DNA from: Gloeobacter violaceus PCC 7421
GTDB taxonomy: Bacteria; Cyanobacteriota; Cyanobacteriia; Gloeobacterales; Gloeobacteraceae
Length of the DNA: 64,000 nt
NCBI RefSeq assembly: GCF_000011385.1
Contig: NC_005125.1
Location: forward strand, 124,001-188,000
Reading direction: 5' to 3'
Made by a program: the position numbers and the translations under genes. The notes beneath the pieces were generated by a model, which did no database searches, was not told the origin of the DNA, and was given only the letters and a program-made list of their open reading frames with translations. Of this stretch, positions 53,242 through 62,606 are shown one piece after another (position 1 is the stretch's first letter; every line of letters starts with the position of its first letter).

Positions 53242-53820
53242 TTAGAGCGCCCCGGTGCGCAGCCCGGCTGTCACCAGGGCAAGGACGGCTCGCAGTTCTG
53301 CTTCACAGGCTGGATCTGCCGTTACCAGGTGCGGGTGGTGAAAGCGCACCGTGGCGTTCCAGACCGCCCGTGCGGCGGCCGCCGGGTCGGTCATCTGAAA
53401 CTCTTCTGAGGCGGCGCCGTCGGCCAGGATGCGCTCCAGTTGACCCAGCAGCGTCTCGACGTGGCGGGCGACGACGCCGCGCGCCGCCTCGGCCACGCCG
53501 TGGTACATCGCAAAGTGCTCGGGATCGTCGCTGATTTTGCGCCGCTTCTGCTGCCAGAGGCCCACCGCCCAGTCTTCCAGGCGCTCCGCCGCCGGCCCGT
53601 CGGCCAGGGCGATCGGTTCGAGCGCTCCTGAGACGGTGTGCAGCCAGCGCTCGGCGACGGCGTCGAGCAAGTCGGCTTTGCTCGCAAAATGCCGGTAGAC
53701 GTTGGCGTGGCTCATGCCCAGGTGGCGAGCCACGTCGGTCACGGTGAGCTTGGCCGGACCGTGGCGGCGCAGGAGCAGTTCGGCGGCTTCGAGAATGCGG
53801 GAGCGGGTGGTGTCGGACAC
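53242..53820 (-). CDS. TetR-family transcriptional regulator
   Basis: 192 residues. The DNA-binding domain is standard: TRSRILEAAELLLRRHGPAKLTVTDVARHLGMSHANVYRHFASKADLLDAV in three segments, with recognition helix SHANVYRHF. The C-terminal ligand domain (LEDWAVGLWQQKRRK, AARAVWNATVRFHHPHL) resembles the TetR_C groups of small-molecule sensors. It follows the aldo/keto reductase by 50 bp on the same strand and probably regulates it. Confidence 0.92.
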   Translation of the reverse strand: MSDTTRSRILEAAELLLRRHGPAKLTVTDVARHLGMSHANVYRHFASKADLLDAVAERWLHTVSGALEPIALADGPAAERLEDWAVGLWQQKRRKISDDPEHFAMYHGVAEAARGVVARHVETLLGQLERILADGAASEEFQMTDPAAAARAVWNATVRFHHPHLVTADPACEAELRAVLALVTAGLRTGAL

Positions 53821-53870
53821 TGCAGTGGCGGCTGCGGCCCAGTGGACACTGCCGGAAGCTTATCCGGTGC

Positions 53871-54851
53871 TCAGCTGTCCAGCATGGCCATTTGATCCGT
53901 ACTGTAGCGCGTCCCGGCCACAGCGGCGGTGGGCACAGCCGCCTCGATGCGCGCCATATCCTCGGCGCTCAAATGCACCTGAGCGGCAGCCAGGGCTTCG
54001 CTCAGCCGGGCGGGCCGCCGCGCGCCTACCAGAGGTACGATGTCCTCGCCGCGCGCCAGTACCCAGGCGATCGCCAGCTGTGCCACCCCCACGCCTTTTT
54101 CGGCCGCCAGCGCCCGCAGCGCTTCGACCAGGGCGAGGTTGTTCTGCAGATTTTCCCCCGCAAAGCGCGGCAGGTGCGCCCGAAAATCGTCCGCCGCGAA
54201 CGTGCCGGTGGCCCGATCGCTCAGTAACCCCCGCGAGAGCACCCCGTAGGCCACCAGCCCGATGCCCAGTGCGCGCACGGTCGGAAGCACCTCAGCTTCG
54301 ATGTCGCGGGTGAGCAGCGAGTACTCGATCTCCAGCGCCGCAATCGGATGGACGGCGTGGGCACGGCGCACTGTGGCAGCGGACGCCTCCGACAGGCCGA
54401 TGTAGCGGACGTAGCCTGCCTGGACCATTTCGGCGATGGCGCCGACTGTCTCCTCGATGGGCACGGCCGGGTCGATGCGCGCGGGCTGGTAGAGATCGAC
54501 ATGGTCCGTCCCCAGCCGGCGCAGGGTGTAGGCGAGAGCCGTCTTCACCGCCGCCGGGCGGGCGTCAAAACCGAGAAACGTCCCATCCGGGGCGCGCTGG
54601 GCACCAAATTTGACCGAGAGAAACACCTGCTCGCGTCGGTCTGCAAGCGCCTCGCGCAACAACATTTCGTTGTGCCCCATGCCGTAAAAATCGCCGGTGT
54701 TGAACAGGGTGATCCCCGCGTCGAGGGCCTGGTGGACTGTGGCGATGCTCTCCTGTTCGTCGGCTTTGCCGTAAAAATCCGACATCCCCATGCACCCGAG
54801 GCCGAGGGCTGATACGCGCGGTCCCCCTTTGCCCAATTGCCGCTGTTCCAT
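53871..54851 (-). CDS. Aldo/keto reductase
   Basis: 326 residues with an (alpha/beta)8 barrel: VSALGLGCMGMSDFYG, TLFNTGDFYGMGHNE (catalytic Asp and Tyr), VFLSVKFGAQRAPDG (Lys), VDLYQPARIDPAVPIEETVGAI and the NADPH-binding tail (WVLARGEDIVPLVGARRPARL). The usual His of the tetrad is replaced by the QPARID segment, as in the YQPAR subgroup. Reduces aldehydes or ketones with NADPH. First gene of an AKR-tetR pair. Confidence 0.9.
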   Translation of the reverse strand: MEQRQLGKGGPRVSALGLGCMGMSDFYGKADEQESIATVHQALDAGITLFNTGDFYGMGHNEMLLREALADRREQVFLSVKFGAQRAPDGTFLGFDARPAAVKTALAYTLRRLGTDHVDLYQPARIDPAVPIEETVGAIAEMVQAGYVRYIGLSEASAATVRRAHAVHPIAALEIEYSLLTRDIEAEVLPTVRALGIGLVAYGVLSRGLLSDRATGTFAADDFRAHLPRFAGENLQNNLALVEALRALAAEKGVGVAQLAIAWVLARGEDIVPLVGARRPARLSEALAAAQVHLSAEDMARIEAAVPTAAVAGTRYSTDQMAMLDS

Positions 54852-54899
54852 GGCTCGTATCCTGAAATAGATGGCTATACGCCCAGGTTCTCACAGGCT

Positions 54900-54930
54900 A
54901 TGACAAATTTCAATATCTGTCATTTGTCAT
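54900..54930. promoter_or_regulatory. Inverted repeat, candidate TetR operator
   Basis: ATGACAAAT at 54900-54908 and ATTTGTCAT at 54922-54930, perfect 9-bp arms, centre to centre 22 bp. TGTCATT is repeated in tandem in the right arm. It lies 49 bases upstream of the reductase start, in the region shared with the divergent phosphatase gene. Confidence 0.5.
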
Positions 54931-55008
54931 TTGCGGTTTCTGGGCGACGGGCTGCCCGGTGGGTGTAGACGGTGAAGCGGGAGTGGATTCGATTCAGAGG
55001 AGAAGCAG

Positions 55009-55830
55009 ATGGGGCAACACGAAAGGCGCCGCGAGCAGTTGGATTTTGCCCTGGAGTTGGCGCGGGTTGCCGAGGAGGCGATCATGCCGCACTTTCGCAC
55101 GGCGGTTGCCGAATACAAAGGCGACGGCTCGGAGGTGACTGCGGCGGATCGTTCGGCTGAGCGCGTGATTCGCGAACGCATCGCCGGGGCGTATCCGGGG
55201 GCCAAAATCCTCGGTGAGGAATTCGGGGGGGAGGCAAGGCCCGTCAGCGGCGAGCAGTGGGTCATTGATCCCATCGACGGCACCACTTCCTTTGTGCTCG
55301 GCCTACCGATGTTCGGTACGCTCATTGCCCTATTGGAGGACAGTCAACCGGTAGTCGGGGTGATCCACATGCCGGCGATGGGCGAGACCGTCTATGCGGG
55401 CCGGGGGTTGGGCTGCTGGTTCGCCTACAGCGGCGGGCGGGCCGTGCGGGTACGCGCAGCCCCGGAGGTGGAGTTGCAAGCGGCCTTCGCTTCGGCAACC
55501 GGTGCCCACTGCTCGGACATCCAACACCAGGCCGCTCAGACCCCTTACCGGCTCGCGGCCCTCATCAACACCACCAAGAAGTTTCGTTTCGTGGGCGATT
55601 GCGTGCAGCACGCCCTGGTCTGCCGGGGGCGGCTGCATCTGGCGGTCGATACCCTGATGAATCCCTGGGACACCGCCGCCTTGGTGCCCTGTGTGCGCGA
55701 AGCGGGCGGTGTGGCGGCCACCCTGGAGGGCAAAGAGGACGACGTCGTCTTCGGCGGCAACTTCATCTCTGTCTGCAGCCGGGCTCTGCTCCACGAAGCG
55801 CTGGCGGTACTTTCGCCAGTGCAGAAATAA
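55009..55830 (+). CDS. Inositol monophosphatase-family enzyme (possible histidinol-phosphatase)
   Basis: 273 residues. Li-sensitive phosphatase motifs are complete: KILGEEFGGEA (Glu ligand), WVIDPIDGTTSFVLGLPMFG (Asp ligands and catalytic Thr) and NPWDTAALVPCVREAGGV. Members hydrolyse inositol-1-phosphate, PAP, fructose bisphosphate or histidinol phosphate; the GLPMFGTLIAL form and length fit HisN-like enzymes, but the substrate is not fixed by sequence. GAGGAGAAGC before the ATG serves as ribosome site. Confidence 0.85.
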   Translation: MGQHERRREQLDFALELARVAEEAIMPHFRTAVAEYKGDGSEVTAADRSAERVIRERIAGAYPGAKILGEEFGGEARPVSGEQWVIDPIDGTTSFVLGLPMFGTLIALLEDSQPVVGVIHMPAMGETVYAGRGLGCWFAYSGGRAVRVRAAPEVELQAAFASATGAHCSDIQHQAAQTPYRLAALINTTKKFRFVGDCVQHALVCRGRLHLAVDTLMNPWDTAALVPCVREAGGVAATLEGKEDDVVFGGNFISVCSRALLHEALAVLSPVQK

Positions 55831-55835
55831 TAGCG

Positions 55836-56450
55836 ATGGCCTACGGATTGCACTGGGAATGGCGCGGATTCGGACCATTGGATCCGGCGGTGCGCGAGCG
55901 CATCGAAGCACTGCCTACCGCCCAGCCCGGCGTTCGCGAGGAAACGGACAGCTACCTGTGGACTCCACAGTGCACGGCGAACGTCAAATTTCGCACTTTT
56001 GGCGAGGGCAGCCTCAAATTCAAGCGTCCGGTGGGCGTCAACGGCCCTTTGCAGTTGTGGCTTGAAGATCCGCGCGAGGATTACCGATTTCCGGTTCCTC
56101 CAGAGGCGGTGCGCGAACTGGCAGCGGTGCTGGGCGTTGTTTTGCCGACGGCCAATGGCCCGGTGGAGCAGGCGACTTTGTGGCAGTGGCTCCAGCAGGC
56201 AGAGGGGGTACGGATCGTCGAGGTCAAAAAAAGACGAACCGTTCACACCTGGCTCGGTAACGGAATGCAAGCGAGTGTCGAACTTGCGGATATCCTGACA
56301 CCGCAGCCGCTGCAAAGTGTGGGCATCGAGGGAGCCGACGAGACGGACGAAGCGGCGAACGCCGTCGTTGGCGCCCGCGACGCACTCGAAGTGTCAGATA
56401 CCCTGGTGGCGCTCAGTTACCTGGACATCTTGCGCCGCTGGACCGGTTGA
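55836..56450 (+). CDS. Hypothetical protein with possible CYTH-like pattern
   Basis: 204 residues from the ATG at 55836, five bases after the preceding stop, so co-transcribed with the phosphatase gene. It has paired charged strands (HWEWRGFGPLDPAVRERIEA, NVKFRTFGEGSLKFKRPVG, RIVEVKKRRTVHTWLG, ASVELADI) ending TLVALSYLDILRRW. The strand-rich layout with repeated Lys/Arg/Glu resembles the CYTH triphosphate tunnel fold, but the usual ExExK motif is not obvious. Low certainty of family. Confidence 0.6.
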   Translation: MAYGLHWEWRGFGPLDPAVRERIEALPTAQPGVREETDSYLWTPQCTANVKFRTFGEGSLKFKRPVGVNGPLQLWLEDPREDYRFPVPPEAVRELAAVLGVVLPTANGPVEQATLWQWLQQAEGVRIVEVKKRRTVHTWLGNGMQASVELADILTPQPLQSVGIEGADETDEAANAVVGARDALEVSDTLVALSYLDILRRWTG

Positions 56451-56453
56451 GCG

Positions 56454-57413
56454 TTACTTCGGGCTCATCGCGAGCATCCGCTCGATGGGCGTGAGGGCGC
56501 GCAGGCGGGTGGCTTCGTCGAGGGTGACCTCGGGGGTGCGGTCGCGCATGCACAGGTAGAGCTTCTCAAGGGTGTTGAGGCGCATGAACGGGCACTCGTT
56601 GCAGGCGCAATCGGCCTCGGGCGGCGCTGGGATGAACAGTTTGTCGGGGTGGGCTTTTTGCATCTGGTGCAAGATGCCCGCCTCGGTGACCACGATGAAG
56701 GCCCGCCTATCGCTGGTGCCCGCGTACTTGAGTAGAGCGGTGGTCGAACCGACAAAATCGGCGTGGCGCAGCACCGCCGGTTCGCACTCGGGGTGGGCGA
56801 TCACCTCGGCGTCGGGGTGGCGCACCTTGAGGGCGATCAGCTTGCGCTCCGAAAAAGTCTCGTGCACGATGCACGTCCCCGGCCACAGCACCATCTCCCG
56901 CCCGCTCTGCGCCATCACATAGCGGCCCAGGTTGCGGTCGGGGGCAAAGACAATCGGCTGGTCTTTGGGGATCTGATTGACGATGGCCACGGCGTTGGCC
57001 GAGGTGCAGATGATGTCGCTGAGTGCCTTGACCGCCGCCGAGCAGTTGATATAGGAGATGACGATGTGGCCCGGGTAGGCCCGCAGAAATTCGGCGAACC
57101 GGTCGGACGGGCAGTTGTCAGAAAGCGAGCAACCGGCGGCCAGATCCGGCAGAAGCACCTGTTTGGTGGGGTTGAGAATCTTGGCGGTCTCGGCCATGAA
57201 GTGCACACCCGCGAAGACGATTACCCGGGCGTCGGTGGCGGCGGCCTGGCGCGAGAGGCCGAGCGAGTCGCCGATGTAGTCGGCCACATCCTGGATGTCG
57301 GGATCTTGGTAGTAGTGCGCCAGGATGACCGCGTTCAACTCGCGCTTGAGCCGCTCGATCTCAGCAAACAGATCCAGGCGGGGATCGATGGCGGGACGTT
57401 GGATGGTAAGCAT
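56454..57413 (-). CDS. nadA: Quinolinate synthase A
   Basis: 319 residues; condenses iminoaspartate with dihydroxyacetone phosphate in NAD synthesis, using a [4Fe-4S] cluster. Seen: [30 protein letters not shown] (two segments), [74 protein letters not shown] and [18 protein letters not shown]. The cluster Cys are at C-S-L (first), the GTC region and the terminal CNECPFM. Full length. Convergent with the hypothetical gene, three bases apart. Confidence 0.96.
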   Translation of the reverse strand: MLTIQRPAIDPRLDLFAEIERLKRELNAVILAHYYQDPDIQDVADYIGDSLGLSRQAAATDARVIVFAGVHFMAETAKILNPTKQVLLPDLAAGCSLSDNCPSDRFAEFLRAYPGHIVISYINCSAAVKALSDIICTSANAVAIVNQIPKDQPIVFAPDRNLGRYVMAQSGREMVLWPGTCIVHETFSERKLIALKVRHPDAEVIAHPECEPAVLRHADFVGSTTALLKYAGTSDRRAFIVVTEAGILHQMQKAHPDKLFIPAPPEADCACNECPFMRLNTLEKLYLCMRDRTPEVTLDEATRLRALTPIERMLAMSPK

Positions 57414-57555
57414 CGCTTGGCTTGGGGCTGTCTTTCCAGTTTAACTTTTTGGGTGGGTGAGTCCCCAGGGATGCTTAAACCCCCTTTTGGGATGGGCATT
57501 GTGTATTATGAGTACCGGTGTTGTGTATCTTTTGTATCTATTTGAGTGAGGCGGA

Positions 57556-58584
57556 ATGATCGTCATTATGCGTCCGGAAGCCACCGAGGCCGACATCGCG
57601 GCCGTGTGTCAGCGCGCCAACGAAATGGGTCTGGCGGGTCACCCCTGCTACGGTGTGCAGCAGGCGACAATCAGCATCATCGGTTTCGATGAATCCGTCT
57701 CGCCGGGAGATTTCAGCAGCCTGGGCGGGGTGGACCGGGTGGTGCGGGTGAGCACGCCCCACAAACTCGCGAGCCGCCAGAGCGGTCTACCGGCCACGGC
57801 GATCAAGATTGCCCCCGGCATCACCGTGGGCAGTGGCCTCACCTTCGTGGCCGGTCCCTGTTCGGTCGAAAGCCGCGAGCACATTGTGCACACCGCCCGG
57901 CTGGTGAAGGCGGGCGGCGCCTCGATGCTGCGGGCCGGGGCTTTCAAGCCGCGCACTTCGCCCTACCAGTTTCGCGGTCTGGGCGAAGCGGGCCTCGACT
58001 ATCTGGCTGAAGCCGGGGCGGCGGCGGGGTTGCCGGTAGTTACCGAGGTGATGACCCCGGCGCTGGTCGAGAAGGTGGCCGCGCGCGCGGACGTGCTGCA
58101 GATCGGCACCCGCAACATGCAAAATTACGATTTGCTCCTGGCGGTGGGGCGCACCGACAAGCCGGTATTGCTCAAGCGGGGCATGTCCGCGACCCTGACG
58201 GAATTTTTGCTTGCCGCCGAGTACATCCTCTCGGCGGGCAACCCGAATGTGATCCTTTGCGAGCGGGGCATCCGCACCTTCGAGACCCACACCCGCAATA
58301 CCCTCGATCTCTCGGCGGTGCCCGCCCTCAAGACGCTCACCCACCTGCCGGTGGTGGTGGACCCGAGCCACGGCACGGGGCGACGCGAACTGGTGCTGCC
58401 GATGGCCCGGGCTGCCGTCGCCTGCGGTGCCGATGGGCTGCTGGTCGAAGTGCACCCCGATCCGGATCGCTCGATTAGCGACGCCCAACAGGCAATCTCC
58501 CCGGAGATGTTCGCCCAACTGGTGCGCGATTGCCAGGCGATCTTTGCGGCACTGCACCCGGAGGCGGCTCGCACGCCCGTGTGA
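57556..58584 (+). CDS. aroF: 3-deoxy-7-phosphoheptulonate synthase (type I beta)
   Basis: 342 residues; first step of the shikimate pathway. An N-terminal ~80-residue ferredoxin-like regulatory domain ([18 protein letters not shown]) is followed by the barrel: [110 protein letters not shown] and [22 protein letters not shown] precedes the ATG. Confidence 0.96.
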   Translation: MIVIMRPEATEADIAAVCQRANEMGLAGHPCYGVQQATISIIGFDESVSPGDFSSLGGVDRVVRVSTPHKLASRQSGLPATAIKIAPGITVGSGLTFVAGPCSVESREHIVHTARLVKAGGASMLRAGAFKPRTSPYQFRGLGEAGLDYLAEAGAAAGLPVVTEVMTPALVEKVAARADVLQIGTRNMQNYDLLLAVGRTDKPVLLKRGMSATLTEFLLAAEYILSAGNPNVILCERGIRTFETHTRNTLDLSAVPALKTLTHLPVVVDPSHGTGRRELVLPMARAAVACGADGLLVEVHPDPDRSISDAQQAISPEMFAQLVRDCQAIFAALHPEAARTPV

Positions 58585-58700
58585 TACCGAACCCGGGTGA
58601 AGCGGCACGGTTGAAATCAGACAGTGCCCTTCTGTCAGCTCTTCAGCCGGGCTGGGCCGCCAGACGCTCGCCGATGGCGCTCAGTCGCAGGGGAGCTTGC

Positions 58701-60617
58701 TCAGGCGCGCGGGGCGCTTACCGGTTCGGTGGACAGGCTTTCGCGGATCGTTTTGGCAATGCCGCTCGGGGTCAATCCCAGCAGGTCGAGGAGTTGCGAG
58801 CGGCCGGCGTGGGTGACAAATTTGTCGTCGATGCCGATTCTGAGGGTCGGCACGGCAATCCCGCCGTCCATGAGCGCTTCGAGCACCGCCGAGCCGAAGC
58901 CGCCCATGCGGCAGCCTTCTTCGACCGTTACCACCCGGCCGATGCGGCGGGCCAAAGGCAACAGCAATTCGGTGTCGAGGGGCTTGGCGAAGCGGGCGTT
59001 GACCACCGTCGCGTCGATGCCGTGTTCGCTCAGCAGCGCCGCCGCCTGCAGCGACGGGTGAACCATCGTGCCGATAGCCACGATGAGCAAGTCGTCGCCG
59101 CTGCGCAGCACCTCGGCTTTACCTATCGGTACCGGATCCCAGCCCTCGGCCATCAACGGCGCGCCGGAGCCCGATCCGCGTGGGTAGCGCACGGCGATCG
59201 GGCCCTTGGTGTACTGAATGCCGGTCACCATCATCCGCTGCAATTCGGCCTCGTCCTTGGGGGCCATCACCACCAGACCAGGAATCTGGCGCAGGTAGGC
59301 CAGGTCGAAGACGCCGTGGTGGGTGGGGCCGTCCTCGCCCACCACTCCGGCGCGGTCGAGGCAGAAGAAGACCGGCAGATCCTGAATCGCCACGTCGTGG
59401 ATGATCTGATCGAAGGCGCGCTGCAGGAACGTCGAGTAGATGGCCGCCACCGGACGCATCCCGTCGGCAGCCAGGCCGGCCGCCATCGTCACGGCGTGCT
59501 GCTCGGCAATGCCCACATCGAAGTAACGATCGGCAAAGCGCTCTTTGAATTTGTCGAGACCGGTGCCGGTGGGCATCGCGGCGGTGATGCCCACAATCTT
59601 TTCGTTTTGCTCGGCAAGTTTTACCAGGGTCTGGGCGAAAACCGATGTGTAGGCGGGCGGGGTCGGTTTGCTGGCCGGTTTGGCCTTGCCGGTGGCCAGA
59701 TCAAAAGCACTCTGGGCGTGGTACTTGATCTGGTTTTGCTCGGCCACCTCGTAGCCCTTGCCCTTGACGGTGATCGCGTGCAAGAAGACCGGCCCCGGCA
59801 GCGAATGGGCAAATTCAAAGGTTTCGATCAAATCGCCCAGGTTGTGGCCGTCGATGGGACCCAGGTAGGTAAAGCCCAGTTCTTCGAAGATGACCCCCGC
59901 CTTCGAGCGGGTCATGGTCATGTACTTGACGGTGTCTTTGAAGCGCTCGAATTCGGGGCTGAACGTGGGACCGACCAGCGGAATGTTGCGCAGTTGCGTC
60001 TCGAGGTTGCTGCGGATCTGGCGCAGGGCCGGGTCGGTGCGCAGCCGGTTGAGATAGAGCGACAGCCCCCCGACGTTTTCGGAAATGGACATTTCGTTGT
60101 CGTTGAGGATAACCATCAGGTTGGTCTTGCTCAGATGCCCGGCGTGGTTGAGAGCTTCGAGGGCCATGCCGCCGGTGAGCGCCCCGTCGCCGATGATCGC
60201 CACGACTTTGCGGTTGAGCCCCTGGAAGTCCCGCGCCAGGGCCATTCCCAAAGCTGCTGAGATGCTCGTGGAGGCGTGACCCGCCCCCCAGCAGTCGAAG
60301 GGGCTCTCGGCGCGCTTGAGGTAGCCGGCGAGGCCGTCTTTTTGGCGCAGGGTATGAAAGTTCGCGTAGCGCCCGGTGAGCATCTTATGGGGGTAAGCCT
60401 GGTGGCCCACGTCCCATACCACCCGGTCGCGGTCGAGATCGAGCGTCTTGTAGAGAGCCAGGGTCAATTCGACCACCCCCAGGCCGGGGCCGAGGTGACC
60501 ACCCGTCGCCGCCACCGTCTGCAGGTGCTTGTCGCGAATTTGCTGGGCCAGTCGGCCGAGTTGAGAGACAGAAAGATCGCGCAGCTGGTTCGGGTGGGAA
60601 AGATCGCTCAGATTCAT
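58701..60617 (-). CDS. dxs: 1-deoxy-D-xylulose-5-phosphate synthase
   Basis: 638 residues; thiamine-diphosphate enzyme that opens the MEP isoprenoid pathway. Seen: [68 protein letters not shown] (ThDP-binding GDG), [45 protein letters not shown] and [15 protein letters not shown]. The order and length are complete. It lies 128 bp downstream of mtnA on the same strand. Confidence 0.97.
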   Translation of the reverse strand: MNLSDLSHPNQLRDLSVSQLGRLAQQIRDKHLQTVAATGGHLGPGLGVVELTLALYKTLDLDRDRVVWDVGHQAYPHKMLTGRYANFHTLRQKDGLAGYLKRAESPFDCWGAGHASTSISAALGMALARDFQGLNRKVVAIIGDGALTGGMALEALNHAGHLSKTNLMVILNDNEMSISENVGGLSLYLNRLRTDPALRQIRSNLETQLRNIPLVGPTFSPEFERFKDTVKYMTMTRSKAGVIFEELGFTYLGPIDGHNLGDLIETFEFAHSLPGPVFLHAITVKGKGYEVAEQNQIKYHAQSAFDLATGKAKPASKPTPPAYTSVFAQTLVKLAEQNEKIVGITAAMPTGTGLDKFKERFADRYFDVGIAEQHAVTMAAGLAADGMRPVAAIYSTFLQRAFDQIIHDVAIQDLPVFFCLDRAGVVGEDGPTHHGVFDLAYLRQIPGLVVMAPKDEAELQRMMVTGIQYTKGPIAVRYPRGSGSGAPLMAEGWDPVPIGKAEVLRSGDDLLIVAIGTMVHPSLQAAALLSEHGIDATVVNARFAKPLDTELLLPLARRIGRVVTVEEGCRMGGFGSAVLEALMDGGIAVPTLRIGIDDKFVTHAGRSQLLDLLGLTPSGIAKTIRESLSTEPVSAPRA

Positions 60618-60745
60618 GCTTTGCTCTGCTGTGCTCCCATCAAATATAACGAAATGTGCACCGACGCGCGCAAAGCGCCCGAATTGGCCGTTGCCCGGGT
60701 AAGTATTACCGCTTACCCGCCGCGGAAAGTCCAGGGCACTGCCCC

Positions 60746-61792
60746 CTAGCGCCCAAGTCGGACCTGTCCGGCCGCCGCGAGTTCGCCGGGTGCGTAGACG
60801 CCGCTCTCGACGATGATCCCGGTGACGAGAGAGGCCGGGGTGACGTCGAAGGCGGGATTATAAAATTCGACGCCCTGCGGGCAGAGGGCCACGCCTTCGA
60901 TGGCGCGCATCTCTTCGCTGTCGCGCTGTTCGATCGGGATCTGTTCTCCGCTCGACAGATTCAAGTCCACCGTCGACCAGGGGGCGGCTACAAAGAAGGG
61001 CACACCGTAGTGCCTGGCGATAATCGCCACGCCGCAAGTGCCGATCTTGTTGGCGGTGTCGCCGTTGGCGGCGATCCGGTCGGCCCCCACCACCACCGCG
61101 TCCACCAGCCCCCGGCCGATGACGTGGGCGGCCATCGTGTCGGCCAGGACCGTGACCGGGATGCGCTCGTGCACCAGTTCCCAGGCGGTGAGGCGCGCCC
61201 CCTGCAGGCGCGGACGGGTCTCGTCGGCATAGACGCGCTCGAGTCTGTCGGCGCGGTGGGCGGAGCGCACCACCCCGAGGGCGGTGCCGTAACCGGCGGT
61301 GGCGAGCGCTCCGGCGTTGCAGTGGGTGAGCAGGCGCAACCGCTCGGGGGCGGCGGGCAGGGCCAGAAGGCCGTGCTCACCGATGGCGCGGCAGGTGGCG
61401 ATGTCCCCTTCGAGGATGGCCGTCGCCTCGCGCTCCAGGCGCGCGAAGCTCGGATCCCGGCGTGCGACGGTGAGCATCCGGTCGATAGCCCAGAACAAAT
61501 TGACGGCGGTGGGCCGGGTGGCGCGCAGGGTGGCGGCCACCCGCTCCAGGTGGGTGATCGGATCGCCCTGGGGTGCTTCTTGCCAACCCAGCACCATGCC
61601 GAAGGCGGCGGCCACCCCGATGGCGGGCGCCCCGCGCACGATCATCGTGCGGATGGCGGTGGCCATCTGATCGCTGGTGCGAATTTCGATGGTGCGGTAG
61701 ATCCCTGGCAGGACCGTTTGATCGATGAGCACGCAGGTGTGCCCATTCCACTGCACGGGCCGGATTTCGGACTGGACGGCGCTAAAAGTCAT
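60746..61792 (-). CDS. mtnA: S-methyl-5-thioribose-1-phosphate isomerase
   Basis: 348 residues from [17 protein letters not shown]; methionine salvage enzyme. Motifs: [53 protein letters not shown] (catalytic Cys), [38 protein letters not shown] (catalytic Asp) and [23 protein letters not shown] ends six bases before the ATG with no ribosome site between, so the mRNA may be leaderless. Confidence 0.96.
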   Translation of the reverse strand: MTFSAVQSEIRPVQWNGHTCVLIDQTVLPGIYRTIEIRTSDQMATAIRTMIVRGAPAIGVAAAFGMVLGWQEAPQGDPITHLERVAATLRATRPTAVNLFWAIDRMLTVARRDPSFARLEREATAILEGDIATCRAIGEHGLLALPAAPERLRLLTHCNAGALATAGYGTALGVVRSAHRADRLERVYADETRPRLQGARLTAWELVHERIPVTVLADTMAAHVIGRGLVDAVVVGADRIAANGDTANKIGTCGVAIIARHYGVPFFVAAPWSTVDLNLSSGEQIPIEQRDSEEMRAIEGVALCPQGVEFYNPAFDVTPASLVTGIIVESGVYAPGELAAAGQVRLGR

Positions 61793-61918
61793 GGGTCGAT
61801 AATACCAAGAGCATCGGTGCCCGGAGCCACCAGCCTTGTGCGCGATGCCAGTTCGGTCGAAACCGGTGGGCTGGCCAATCCGGTGCAATCTACTGTTGAA
61901 CTGTTGGGATCGGTACTG

Positions 61919-62032
61919 ATGTCGGCTTTGGCGATCTTTGTGCCGGTGCTCGCCGCGCTGGTGGCGGCGATTGTGGTGTTCGTGCTGATGGGGCGGCGGC
62001 GGCGGTTCACCACTGCAGCCTGGGGTTATTAA
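61919..62032 (+). CDS. Single-pass small membrane protein (37 residues)
   Basis: [20 protein letters not shown], then FVLMGRRRR and a short tail FTTAAWGY. One hydrophobic helix with a strong basic stop on the C-terminal side. Its size and layout recall cyanobacterial photosystem small subunits, but I cannot match it to a known one. The frame is open well upstream, so a longer start is possible. Confidence 0.4.
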   Translation: MSALAIFVPVLAALVAAIVVFVLMGRRRRFTTAAWGY

Positions 62033-62082
62033 AGCCACGATTCAAATTGTGATGCAGCGATCAGTTTGCATCGGGTAGAACT

Positions 62083-62114
62083 GTTGTACTATGCTTCAGA
62101 TTAATTTGTACAAC
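62083..62114. promoter_or_regulatory. Inverted repeat upstream of the AbrB gene
   Basis: GTTGTAC (62083-62089) and GTACAAC (62108-62114), 18 bases apart, just before the cyAbrB start. Possible autoregulatory operator. TACTAT within it could serve as a -10 element. Confidence 0.35.
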
Positions 62115-62130
62115 CGACAGCGGAGTAAAG

Positions 62131-62520
62131 ATGGCACCACTTCAAGGCAGAGATTTACTGAAGTTGATCAAAGAAAATCAAGGCAAAAGTGCCAAGCAGC
62201 TTGCCGAACTTGCCGGATACACGACCACCACCAAGTCGGGACAAAAGCGGGTCAAAATGCTCGCCTTTCAAAGTGCAATCTTGCAAGCAAACAATATCTC
62301 TCTCATCCCGCGCCACGAAGAGGGCGAAGGGGTACGCGGCGGACGCAAAGCAAGTTATCGCATCCAGGTTCAGCAAAACGGCAACTTGCTCATCGGTACT
62401 GCCTACACGCGGCAAATGGGATTGGAGCCCGGCACGGAGTTTGAAATTCAGATCGGCCGCAAACACATCAAACTTGTGCAACTCGACAGCCCCGACAGCC
62501 CCCAGACCAACGAGGATTGA
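62131..62520 (+). CDS. Cyanobacterial AbrB-like regulator (cyAbrB)
   Basis: 129 residues. The N-terminal half (LQGRDLLKLIKENQGKSAKQLAELAGY) and the C-terminal AbrB-type swapped-hairpin (SYRIQVQQNGNLLIGTAYTRQMGLEPGTEFEIQIGRKHIKLV in two parts) match cyAbrB proteins, which bind promoters of carbon, nitrogen and hydrogenase genes. Its presence is one reason to call the host a cyanobacterium. GGAG followed by TAAAG precedes the ATG. Confidence 0.93.
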   Translation: MAPLQGRDLLKLIKENQGKSAKQLAELAGYTTTTKSGQKRVKMLAFQSAILQANNISLIPRHEEGEGVRGGRKASYRIQVQQNGNLLIGTAYTRQMGLEPGTEFEIQIGRKHIKLVQLDSPDSPQTNED

Positions 62521-62606
62521 TCCGTCTGATTCGAAGTTTCTCCATCGTCAATGTCCAGCTAGTCGGATCATCGTTGGGCAAACTGTTCACAGAGCACTTT
62601 TTTGAG

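Noticed and set aside
58530-60260. 576-codon plus-strand open frame opposite dxs
   Set aside because: dxs on the other strand carries all enzyme motifs; the open frame is a high-GC artefact.
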